From the NCBI GenBank assembly GCA_000149265.1, contig CH003179.1, positions 40,706-104,705 on the forward strand: a stretch of 64,000 nucleotides of DNA, read 5' to 3'. The notes beneath the pieces were generated by a model, which saw nothing but the letters and a program-made list of their open reading frames with translations, searched no databases and had not been told where the DNA came from. Origin of the DNA: Ciona savignyi. Lineage: Eukaryota > Chordata > Ascidiacea > Phlebobranchia > Cionidae. Below, piece by piece: positions 1-12,700 of the stretch. A program made the translations under genes and the position numbers. The stretch's first letter is position 1; every line of letters begins with the position of its first letter.

Positions 1-171
1 AGATAGAGGTTATTTTCGCCTAAGTGCACAATCGTTTACCCAGACCCTAGTTTTGTTCCCATAAACTTTTAGATGGTTGCAAACCATCAATCCTCTACCC
101 AATGGAGCTAACCTAGTTGGATGAATACATTGGTTCATTTTGTTCAACCCATTAATCGACTGGGTTTAATC
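1..171. other. Intron after exon 79, left edge of window
   Basis: No exon of the dynein gene could be found here. The sequence ending in GGGTTTAAT contains a degenerate SINE-like middle (AACCCATTAATCGACTGGG, minus orientation). Confidence 0.45.
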
Positions 172-493
172 CAGGGCTCGGCAACCTTTTGAATGCAGTG
201 TGCCAGTTTATGAATAATATCATAATTAAAGCAATTTTGCATGCCAAGAGTTTTTATGTACGGTTTGCATAGCCAACTACCTAATTTGAATATTAGTAAT
301 TAAGAATGTTGTTAGTAATTAAGACTGTTGATTTGAGTGCTTTATGAATTTTAAGGCTGTTGATGTTGTGCAGCATAGACAGTTTGAGTTTGCATATGAT
401 TATAGTATACATTTTTTATGCTCATCAAATCACGCAGCGTGCCATAAAAAACCTTCCACTTGTGCCATGCATGCCAGAGGTTGCCGACTCCTG
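172..493. mobile_element. hAT-like non-autonomous DNA element (family A), complete
   Basis: 322 bp with inverted ends CAGGGCTCGGCAACCT and AGGTTGCCGACTCCTG, flanked by a perfect 8-bp duplication GTTTAATC (164-171 and 494-501). The 8-bp duplication and the CAGGG end are hallmarks of hAT elements. No transposase frame. Related copies are at 11243, 37638 and 51693. Confidence 0.85.
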
Positions 494-637
494 GTTTAAT
501 CAATCAATGCTAAGCATTTTTTCCACGAAAACACCATCTAGTTATTTGACTTAGCAAACTTTTGACTTAGCAATGCAGTACCCAATACAACAACCAGCAT
601 AAAATATGTAACGTCACATAAAGCAGATTGAACGTAC

Positions 638-777
638 ACTTTCCAACAATTCTTCCATAAACATGAGTCCAAGATGACAGTTTTGGAACAGCACCCAACC
701 CCCTTCAGTTATAGCTTGCTGCAGCAATCTTCTTGCATGAACCTCTTGCCCTTGCCCCATGGAAATAGCTTGGCAAC
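638..777 (-). CDS. DNAH5/8-like: Dynein heavy chain exon 79 (AAA6; last exon in window)
   Basis: Codons 4012-4058. [20 protein letters not shown] and [13 protein letters not shown] match human [20 protein letters not shown] and GGWALLQNCHLGL. The donor is uncertain: AGT|GTACGT (638) or two bases earlier, AAA|GTGTAC. The next exon was not found in bases 1-637. Confidence 0.93.
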
Positions 778-3700
778 CTGCATTAGACAACATCGTTATG
801 AATTACAAAGGAAACATGAGTATCAAGGTGACCACATTTTTTAAGATCTAATTTTGTGAATATAGATTTGAGAAATTTGCACATTTTGCAAAAATTAATT
901 TTATTTTAAAATTAGATTTAACTTCCACATCATTTTTTTACTGTTGTACCTTGTAGCTGAATAACTTGCGGGTTAGTGCATCTTTCTTAAGCATAAAGGT
1001 TTAAGGTTTAAAACTGGTCACTACCTAGTCAGTTTTGTCTTTGGATAAATTACTTAGACCGAGTAATAGGTGGGATATTCTAAAACTCTAGGAACGTCTT
1101 AATAAGACCCAACGCAATACAAAAGGCTCTGGTAACCGGATGGTAGACACAAGTTAATCTGATGATTTTCTGTGTGACAACGCCCCTTGCATATTCCCAT
1201 TCACAGAAATAAAACATGAATATCATATGATTTTATTCACTTATCGCAAGCTTTTTAGCGAGTCGTTCGATTTGATCAGTTGGGTCCGATCCCATAGAGA
1301 GCAGACATATCATTGGGGTGTGGCTGTCACTCTCCTCATACATTTGCTCCAAGTTGAGTGTGACTCCATCGGCATACTGTAGGGGATGGGGAAATAACTT
1401 ATGATAGAAATATTTGTACAATTCACAAGCTGAATAACTGGTTAATTATGACAAAACATTTGTATTTCTAAGACAACAACATAATAGTGTATAAATCTTA
1501 AAATGATCCATTTTTTTGGTGCGCAAGCTCTTAGTGAATTTTGGTAAAGTGTAAAAGAATCATGAGCAATGTTTATACAGTATACAACATGCTGTAATAC
1601 TTCAATAAATAAACAATGATATGATATCAGTAGCGATGTTTCTCAACAAAAAGATTTCAATCATGAGTTATCTAACATAACAGTGATTTATCTTCTAACA
1701 CATGGATTTTTTTTGAATGATCAGACAAGAAACATACTTAAATCCTTCAGTGTGAATTTCCTTACCCAAATATACCTTTATGACCAGCCAAATAGTGGGT
1801 GGTGGATTACTGCAATGTTCTTTAGCAAGAGGTTGTAGGATTGAAACTGGCCAATAGCTTGTCGGTTATGTCTTAAGATTAAGGAGTTCTAAAACTTAAA
1901 AATGTCTCTATCATATACAACACACTACGATTGCTCCAGTAACGCGATGATAGATGTGATGTAATCTAACAATTGTCTGCCTGATAACGTCACTTGTGTT
2001 TTCCTGTGTGTTGTATAGGATATTCATATTTGATCGCTGTTAATATAGGAGAGGATATTCTTGTATTCATGTTTGATGTGTAGCGTTTTAGTTTGCTTTT
2101 CGCCCACTCTTTCTTAATATCTATTTTTTTGTAACATCGAGTTCTTTCTGTTTAGTTGTCGCGTTTTGATTTGTTTATTTTGTTGATTACATGTTTTCCT
2201 GGTTTTTCCTATGTTGTTTACCCATTCACAAGGATCAACAATAACATCAGGTCAATTATCCTACAAACATCTTACTCTCTTTCCCAGTGAGTCAAGGATA
2301 AAGTATCTCGCCATCGCCATTGTACGATCCGGACACCAACTTCGGATGAGAAGAAACTTCCGGAAGACGTCAAGCGATTTGGAATATCCTTCAGGAGTAT
2401 CACACTCCTCTGGAGCCTCTTCATCGAACCAGGACTTCCATGATCTGGAAGATTTTGTTGTTCGTGTTGATATGTTAAGTTTTAGTTTATTTTGTAATTT
2501 TTTCCAAGCAGGACCTTTGATAACAATTTGGAAAACAGGAAAAAGAAAGGCAAAACATTAATCGTTAAAATACAACTAAAGTCCAATCCATTATTAACTT
2601 TCGGTATATTAATTAGTAAAACAATAAATAAATAAATATGGAAAAGTATATTTCCATACATGTATGTGACACAAGATATTGTTCTTGTTGATATGTATAT
2701 TGTTCTTGTTAATATGTTTAGTTTTAGTTTATTTTTTGTTTTCACAATGAAAACATAAAGCAGGACCTTTAATAAAAATTTGGAAAACAGGAAAAGAAAG
2801 ACAAAACGACAATCGTTAACACACAACTAAATTCCAATCAATTATTAACTTTTAGTATATTTATAAGTGAAACAATAAATAATTAAAATGGAAAAGTAAA
2901 TGTTAATAAAAACTTTTTACACTAAGCCTTAAAGAAAAGTGTATGATAAGGATAAAATACCTATGTTTTATTCCTGTGGATTGGAAACTACAAGGATTGA
3001 TATTTCACGGGCAATTTTTAGATTACCTAGAGATTACATAACCCATTCTCCCATGGGTCAGATTACATTGTGGCCACTATCGGTAAAGACGACCCATAAA
3101 CCTGGCCAGATACAGTGTGGCTCACAATGAGTTTGGGATTTTAAGTGACATCTTGCATTGGAGAGATAGGAAAAATAATTGATTGAATGCCTCCCCAAAT
3201 GCTATAGTTAAGTGTACAATAATAATTGACTTGTAATTGTGGGAAACTTAATATGCCTGTTAAACATATATTTTGACAAATTACACAGACTTGTGCCATA
3301 CAAATTTTACCCAGATTTGAAGAAATAATGACGAAATGAAATACTCATTTACTTGTCATTTGCTGATATCTGTGAAGTAATTTGTTTGAACTGCGGCAGT
3401 TGTGCAAGTCTGACGAGATTCAACCACGTCACGTCCAAGATCCATTTCTTCGGCTTCGGTTCAACTGCGTTCATATCCAATGCTGCTCCACCTAGTGATG
3501 AAGATCACAAGTCAATAGATAAACTTTGCGCAATATTGTCTTGCGTATTTGTCTTACAAATATTGTCTTACAACGTATAAAGTTTTTATTCAGACAGTAA
3601 AACGAAAAAGAACATATTTATTCAGAAAGTGTAACGAAAGAAACATATAAAGTCTTTACTCAGACAGTAAAACGAAAAGAACATATAAAGTCATTTATTT

Positions 3701-6700
3701 AGACAGTAAAATGAAAAGTCATTAAAATAAGTCTTAAAAAAGATATAAAAATTGTGAAGATCACTTGCTAAAACTAAGCATATTATTTAACAAACCCTTT
3801 TTAGGCTTGCATTCGTCCCAATTTTTCGCTATCGACCTGCCCATCTTACCACAATCCTATCCTAATATGCTTGCTTTTACCTTTAATCAAAACGTCAAAC
3901 TCAGTGCCTGAAATCCTTCCAGCCTGGCAGTCAATCTTCAATGCCAGTAGAAGTGTAAACAAGAACTTGTGTTCCTCGTACAAGCCCCGTGCTGTGTAGC
4001 AGAAGACGGCAAACGTCAGGTAGTCTATTATGTTGCTGATGCGTTTCGCAGGAATGGGTGATTTAGCAGACCTGGAATGAAACTTGGTCATTGACAATTT
4101 AAACTGTCATTATATTCATTCTGTGTGACCAAAAAATGGTTTGGTGTGCCATTTATATTATAGGATAGAGTAGGATAGATTACTCATGTTTATCCCCGTG
4201 AATGGGAAAACCAAGGGGGTTAACACACGGGCAATCGTCAGATCACCTCTCGCCCACCGTTGGGTTACAGGAGCTATTGCAGTGTGTTGTGTAAAAATTA
4301 CATGTTCCTTTAATTTAGTAGAACCCATTAATCCGCTGGGTTCAGGCAATGTCCACAAGGTGCCTTGTCCAAGGACACAAATATTTTGACAGATTATTTA
4401 CTGGGTGATCTGAGTAGTAAGTGATGGAAATATTGTCTGTGTTAAAACTCAGGGATAAATAATAACCTATCAATTACACAATAATTTCAATTAACCAAAC
4501 ACTTTAATATTTTCCTTTAAATGACAACATTATCATTGCCCTAAGAATATTGAAAGCTGCCTTTATTACATGATAACATTTGGTATTGTCCCATCCATGA
4601 TAATACACCAGTAAAAGTTTAATTTAATGAATTTTAAATATTTAAAAACATCGACAATCTGAGAATAAGGAGATATTTATCTCTATTTAGTAAAAAATAC
4701 ACTGAGGTGAAATAAGTTTATTGGTCAAACTATTTTTCTAGGCAGACATTGCTACAGTTTAAAATCCAGTGGGAATACCCAATAAACCAGTGATTTCAGG
4801 TAAAGTTTGTTAATTTCCTTGTCAACGGGCAGATCAAACTTGGTAACAACCAGTTTTGATGCCACAACCTTGTGGCTAGTGGTCCCAATAAAGGAATACC
4901 CAATAAACCAAAAGCAATACCCAATAAACCAGTGATTTCAAGTTAAGTATGTTAATTTTCCTGTCAACGAACATCGAACTTGCTAACGACCAGTTTTAAT
5001 GCCACAACCTTGTGGCTAGTGGTCCCAATAAAGGAATACCCAATAAACCAAAAGCAATACCCAATAAACCAAAAGGAATACCCAATAAACTAGTGATTTT
5101 AAGTTAAGTATGTTAATTTCCCTGTCAACGGACATATTGAACGTAACAACCAGTTTTGATGCCACAACCTTATGGCTGGTGGTCCTACGCTTTCCAAAAG
5201 ACCCAAAAAACCTTCACCTTTGAATGCTGTGATCGAAGACTTGTAAAAACTGAGCGAGGGAAGTCTGGTACATCACGTTCACCAAGGACATCTCGGTGAT
5301 GAGGAAGTAGAGGATCGATCCACGACTTGCAACCGGCCGATACTCCTCTCGGGCCGTGCTGATCTTCAACTCAGTTTCCTCGGCCACCGTCAGCTTTTCG
5401 CTGACCTCTTCGGCTGTGGCTTTTGTAACCTGTGTGTTGTATAGGATATTCATGTTTGATCGCTGTTAATATAGGACAGGTTATTTATTTATTCATGTTT
5501 CATATAAAGGGGAAAACGCAATGAAGCATTATCATTAGGGCAATCATCACTTTCGGGTTGGTGGAGCTGTGTGTTGTATCGGATATTCATGTTATAAATG
5601 GGTTCTATCCTGTGTGTTAATATTCACATTTTATTGCTGTATATGGAAATATCCAATGGACCATTATTGTATCATCCACTTCTGGTTACTTGGGCAAGGC
5701 GCCTAACAGACATTGCTTAAACAGACATTGCTTGAACCCAGCAGATTAATGTGGGTGTTACCAAATTGAAGAATTGTATGTATAATACATAACACACTGC
5801 AATAGGTCCAGTTACCCTAAGGCAGGGATGTCCAACCTGCGGCCCGCGGGCCGCAGTGCGGCCCACCTGAGTTTTTTGTGCGGCCCGCTAGTCATTTTTA
5901 CTTCAAGTATATACTATTTTGAACTTTAAATCTTGGCCTAATTCAAATGTATCAGTCAGCTTTTAGGGACGCCGTAAAAATTAAAAGTGCAGAAAGAAAC
6001 CGTATTTTATTTTAGAACAATATTAAGCGATCCAAATTTAATAAGACCAAACGATATAAATACTATCGTTTCTATTCGCGAACCGTTTTCTAAAGATCGC
6101 GAATTTCAAAATTTAACAAAATCGCGAAAATATAAATAACCGGTACTGATTTCGCGCATTTTTAATAATAAATCCTCAACACGTTAATATAACATCGTTT
6201 GCCTTTAACATAACATTATTTATTAATCTTGGCTTTACTATGCATTATTGGCGTATAATAAGCATTGCTATCTCAAGGCAATAATTGCCATTATGCGTCA
6301 ATATACCTCGATTCCTTTATTTATGATTGGCGAGATGCGGCACACCCCTTTTGAATTTACGTTTATTGCAATTTATCATTACTGTACTACTAAATAACGG
6401 TACTGTCTGCTTTATGAATAAATATCTTTTTGGTCGTTTAAGGCAATTTATCATAAACAAAATTTTTTTCGCGCGCTCCTTATCCGCACATTTCGCAAAT
6501 CATTTTAAAACCATTAATTCGAACCCTGCCATTTTTATTAAAATTTAAAAGGTTCTGCGGCCCATTGAATTATTTTAAGTGACAATGCGGCCCATTACAA
6601 TAAAAGGTTGGACATCCCTGCCCTAAGGTGGTAACCCCCTTGGTTTTCCCATTTACGGAAATACACATGAATATCCTATCCTAGCTTAAAGTCAACACTT

Positions 6701-9700
6701 TAACCAACCAGGGCATATGACGAAAATGATTGTAAATAATACAAAACCTGCAAGACTTGAATGAGACTATGATCTTCAACAAGTGATCCCTCTGTGGATG
6801 TTAATCGATACAGGAGGTTATCCTCCAGCTCCTGCATCTTCCTCTTGTTCCTAGTCACATCCTCCAACAACTCAATCCTCTCCGCCTCCAATTCCTACAT
6901 AGAAACAACATTTCATGTAATATGTGGGGTAAGGATCTTGATTCCTGCATAGAAATAAATTTCATGTAATATGTGGGGTAAAGATATTAATTCCTGTATA
7001 GAAACAACATTTCATGTAATATGTGGGGTAAAGATATTAATTCCTGTATAGAAACAACATTTCATGTAATATGTGGGGTAAAGATATTAATTCCTACATA
7101 GAAACAACATTTCATGTAATATGTGGGGTAAAGATATTAATTCCTGAATAGAAACAACATTTCATGTAATATGTGGGGTAAAGATATTAATTCCTGCATA
7201 GAAAAAGCATTAAAAATTACCCATAGAAACAACATTTCATGTAATGCATAAAGATGACATATGCAATCATGCTTAGAAAAAATATTTTTTATATAATATT
7301 GCAGACAATTTAGTCATTTTTAACTAGAAACAACATTAAAAAATACATATAAATTTACATTTAAATTGCTGCATGGAAATATCGTAATTTATAAATAATA
7401 AGAACATAATGGATAATTTTTTCATACAATATTGTAAAAATCTGAAACATAGAAAAATCAATTCGCAAAGGTTTATACAATACAATATATACCTGAAAAG
7501 AATTAGACAATTCTTTATTTTAACTAAATATTATTTAGATATAATAGACAGATTTGGATATAATAGCTATTTTAAGGATATATATTTAGATATATTAGCT
7601 ATTTTAAGCAATTTAAGCATACAGCACAAATAAAAAGCACACAAAAAGTAACCTGCTTCTCAGTAACAATGACTCGCGCAAGCAATTGGTCTTCCAACCC
7701 CTTCATAGTAACGGTGAAATCCACAATTGATGTTCTTGCGCTAACTTCAGGTGTGTATGCTGGGTTGGCCAGCTTACTACTCATGAACATATGGAACCCA
7801 TCCATCACATCAACTTCCTTGTCTCCTAATTTCACCTGAGGTGGTGGGTGTGCTTTATGTATTATCTAATTGATATGAAGGCATGACAGTTATCACAACA
7901 ATTAAGTTTTGAGGATGATACCTATGGGTGCGTGGTATTTAAAGGATTAATTGTTAGATCACCTTGTGCCTGCCGTCAGGTTACCAGGTAAATCAGTTTA
8001 ATTTATGTATTATCCCAATCAATGGGAATGTTTGAAGAGTTGTTTTAACCCATTAAATTATTCCAGGCTAACAGCCCATGGTTCATGCTATAGAACTGAT
8101 TACATCTCAGTGGGTGTACTATTTGACCTGTTATATATTTTTATGAAGACCTACTGTACTATCAGATCATGTGGTCTATTAGTTTTTTTAGTTTGTAAAC
8201 TTTTACGGAAGACACATATTTTGATTCCATAAACAGCAATATTGTTGGGGTCACTTACTTTAATTATCATCAGAATCTAGTATACACTATATTTTTATAG
8301 TAAAGGCCAAGAAAATCTGGACTTAAATGAGAACGGAATTCAGAACTTAAATCCTATGCTGTGACTTCAATTCTCATCGAAGGCCAGGTTTTTGTAACCG
8401 TACATTGTAAGACTAGCATGTAATCAGGATCACATTATCACCATTACCTTAAAAGTTGAGCCAGACTTGATAAAGTTTTTCTCGAGGACATTGTCCAGTA
8501 CCGGATCAATTTCCTCCCCTATAATCCTCCACCAGTAGAGGTCGCCCAAGGGAAAGGGAATCTTCAAGATGAGTCCGGAAGTATTTGTGGTTCAAACTTG
8601 TAATCTGGAGAGACAATACAACATGGTTATTTGTTAATTTAGGTTACAATCCACTTCTTCGTTAAAAACAGCAAAACTATAGTAGATATTACATGTCATT
8701 AGTATAAAAGTATAAAAAAACACATTCATTAATACTTCATGGACTAACAAAACAGTCCTTACAATTTATATACAGTTATCCAATTATTAAATTCAAAAAT
8801 CTTCCCTACACATACAGCAATAGTTCCGGCAACTTGATTATGGGCACAAGGTAATTTAATAATTAATCTTGTTATAGGATAGGACATTCATGTTTATCCC
8901 TGTGAATGGAAAAACCAAGGGGGTTAACACACGGGCAATTGTCAGATCACCTCACGCCCATCGTCTAGTTACGGGAGCTATTGCAGGGTGTTGTGTATAA
9001 TTGGGAGATTCCTTTAATTTGATAAAACCCATTAACCCACTGGGTTCAGGCAATGTCCGTTAAGTGCCTTACCCAAGGACACACTAGCTAGCGACCAGTT
9101 CAGAACCTGCAACCTTTTAATTGAAAGGCTTCGCACTTAACCTCCAGACTAACCGGTCAGACGACAACCACCCTTATGTCCACCGAAAGTGATCATTATA
9201 CCCAACCTGTAGATTGTTTTCTTTTTCCCTCCGTTTGATCCAAGTCTTCCCTTGCGTTTGTGGATCGATGAGAAGAGGATATCGTCCAGACTTTGTAACG
9301 ATGATCCCGTTCTGAACTGATAATCCATCACTTGGCAAGCCCTGCACATGGGGTGATATTAATACTTGTACTGTACCTTTGGATATCTATTTCTGGGTTT
9401 GCTTACTTATTAGTAAGAATACTGGTAGTCTGAATTCAGCCAGAGATTTTGGATTAAAACCAAGTGCTGGTTAGAGGGTTTGTTCGATGCAATAGATTTA
9501 CCACACATCTCCTAAACTCGTCTTAAGCATATAAACAATATATGATAAAATTTCTGGTAACTGACCTGTTAGATAACCTTACCCTGTGTTTTTCATTGGT
9601 ATTCTATACGGACCTTTTTTAGATTTTATCTTCAATTTGAATAGATAAATTATTAGAATTATTTTTTGGTTGTGCAAATTAGTAAGTGAGTTTTATCACG

Positions 9701-12700
9701 AGACATTTAGTTTTTACCCACAGTCTGGTTAACAGATCGAAGCACTGGTGAAGATTAGTTATTAGGCTATACAAAGAGTCCACCCACCTGGAGATTCCAT
9801 TCATTAACTGTATTTGAATCCACCAACATTGAAGTAACGTCCAAGCTCTGAATAATCGGTTTAATTTAGAAATCTTTACTATAACAGTGTGGAATTTTGG
9901 ATATATCAGTGTTTTACAGTGAATAGAAAAATACAATGGAAGTTGAAATAATCTTGCTGCCACCGTCAGATTACTGGGCTTAATGCAATGTTTGTATATG
10001 AATAATTAGGATGTTTGTTTAGTTTTATCACAACCAATAATATACTGATTTCTAGCAATGTCCGCTAACTGAGATGCACAATGAAAAGTCAACTAGCTAG
10101 GGGTGGGTTACAATCAATACATTTGATTGCCAGCAACATATCAATGTTATTATCAATCAAGCTATATGGCCGAAATAACAGAGTGCAATAGTCATAATTT
10201 TTTTTAAATACCAGCCCATAAATTTTGTACAACATTCCAAAACCCAGTGTTTGTTAGCCCACGGACACACACAAAAGCAAGCAGCTGACTTTGAATACAA
10301 AACTGCTCTGCCACATAGGTGGATAATGATTTCTGTACCAAATACCTCATTGAAGGGTATCTTATTTTTTCTCATTTCCTTCTTCCAACTATTAATGAGC
10401 AAAAGTCTGAATTCTTGTTTAAACGGACCAGAGTAAGAAAGGAAACCACAGCAGAGTAAAACATCGCCAACCAATCGATTAATCTCCTGGAAAATAACCT
10501 TTTGTTGAAAACTGGTTATTTTTATTATTTTATAATTTTTAAAATTTAAATTTTGAAAAACCTATTTTGTTTGTTAACTCATAATGATTACATTTAAAAA
10601 ACTTGGTAAAGAATGTGAATTGCTTAGGAAACTATGTAGCTCAGTAGAAAAATAAATGCAAGATACAAAACCAATCAGATAATTTAAATCAATGGGCCTT
10701 AAGCTGTTATACGGTTATCACTAGTGGCATATGAGCATCTATGGGAATGGGTTGCCTGGTATCAGATAAATTGTTGGGAGTCAGTTAACAGATGAAATTT
10801 ACTAGGCATCTCATGATTAAATGTTGAACATGGTTCCTTAGTTAAACAGATGCTGTTTTACACTAAATAGCTAAGGTAAATTGCAATTGTTGCGTGTTTG
10901 TCTGTGGCAACACCATTTCTAACAATATGTCACACAAATGTAATCAAGTGGTAGGCAAATTGTATAAATCAGAAAAGAAAAAGTAAAAAAACGCTAAAAC
11001 CAAGATGGCAGGACCTGTTGGAATCTGCGACTTGCTTCGGTCCACCTGATTTTCTCCCCACCCAATCCACCAATCAGAGCCTTCGCATTGTTCATCTTTT
11101 GTTTGCAGGCTTCCGCATCATCAATCAGGTCCTGTGATGTCATAATGACTATTTTAAATGTTGGAAAGCTGAATTGCTGGAAAGGCATTCACAAGGGATG
11201 AATTTGACGTAACCACTGTAAAACATCCATCAGTCTACAACAGGGGCGGCAACCCTTTACACAAGTAACATGCGAGGTTTTTCATGGTCGTCGCGTGATT
11301 TATCGCACACGCTAACCCATACTATAACAATGTGCAAACTCAAACTCTGTATAATATATCCAATGGTATTACTAAAGTAATTTTTTCTCACATTCTCTTA
11401 CAAATATTCAAATTAGGTAGTTGACTATGCAAACCGTACATAGCCACTGTACCTGTTTAGATTTCATTGCGTTATCATACACTGCTTGCACCGCATCCAG
11501 CTCAGCCTGTTTCTCATCCAGAGTGGCTTGAGCCTCCCCTAAATCTCCCATAGCTACCGCTAAGCGGCGCTCTTGTATCGCCAGATTCGCCTGTAATGTT
11601 GTTAAATGTAGTAATTTTGCCTTATATGTTTTTATGTTATTTTTTTCTTCATTGATCTAATTTAGTTATCATTAGGTTTGGAGGCCATGTCTAGCTATAT
11701 ATAGGTTAAATAACTATTAATTGTGTAGGTAGAGATATTAGGAAAAGTGTGCACAAAATTGTTAGAATACAAAAAGTGTAAGTAAAATTGTTATTGCACA
11801 AAAATTGGCCATGATTGGTACAATACAAATCGTGGGCATAAAATTATTACAATATAAAAAGTGTGAATAAAATTGATACAATTCAAAAGTTGTGCATAAA
11901 ATCATTACAATATAGAAGTGTGAATAAAATTGATACAATTCAAAAAGTGTGCATAACATTATTACAAAATGAAAAGTGTGAATAATTTTAATACAATTCA
12001 AAAAGTGTGCATAACACTGGTACAATATAAAAAGTGTGAATAAAATTGATACCATTTGAAGTGTGAATAAAATATTGGGATGATGAATAAAAAGGATGCA
12101 TATTTACCTTTAGAGGCAACACCTCTCTGTTGATAGCATAGAATGTGGCCATTGCCTCTGTCCAAGACAACAGTCCTGCTACATTCCCACAAACTTTCTT
12201 CGCAGATTCAAAAGTATAATCCTCTTGGTTTAGATATGGCTCCAATAAATCAACGGTTTCAGCAGTTATTGTGTCCTGTATGTAATACGAGAAGCATAAA
12301 ATTCATTTGCAGGTGCGAAACTGGGCATGAGGTTCTACCAAATTAAAGAAACGTGTGTATCATACAAAAAACACTGCGATAGCTCCGGTAACCTGACAGT
12401 GGGCGCGAGGTGATCTGACGATTGCCTGTGTGTTAACCCCTTTGGTTTTCCCATTGACGGGAATAAACATGAATATCCTATCAAGTTTTGGTTAATGAAG
12501 TCCATTATTATTCGCGATATAAGACTTTTATATGGTATGAATTAATTTTTGATTCGAAATTATTTTTTTGCTACACTTATATCCTTTTTTGATGAAGTGT
12601 TTCAGCTACTGTTCATTTTGCTATGATTTCCTGTTCCTCTGTTGTGATTTGTTTTAATTGCCATTATTTAATACTGAGGCAAAAATTAATAAACGAAACC

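Noticed and set aside
2482-2826. 114-codon minus-strand hydrophobic frame
   Set aside because: Lies across the AT-rich two-copy duplication in the intron upstream of exon 77; no splice or homology support.
6327-6548. 73-codon plus-strand frame inside the hAT-like element
   Set aside because: No transposase motif and too short; the element looks non-autonomous.
11762-12245. Minus-strand frames of 64-97 codons rich in Phe/Leu/Tyr
   Set aside because: Produced by the ~29-bp array beside exon 65 and by reading exon 65 past its donor.
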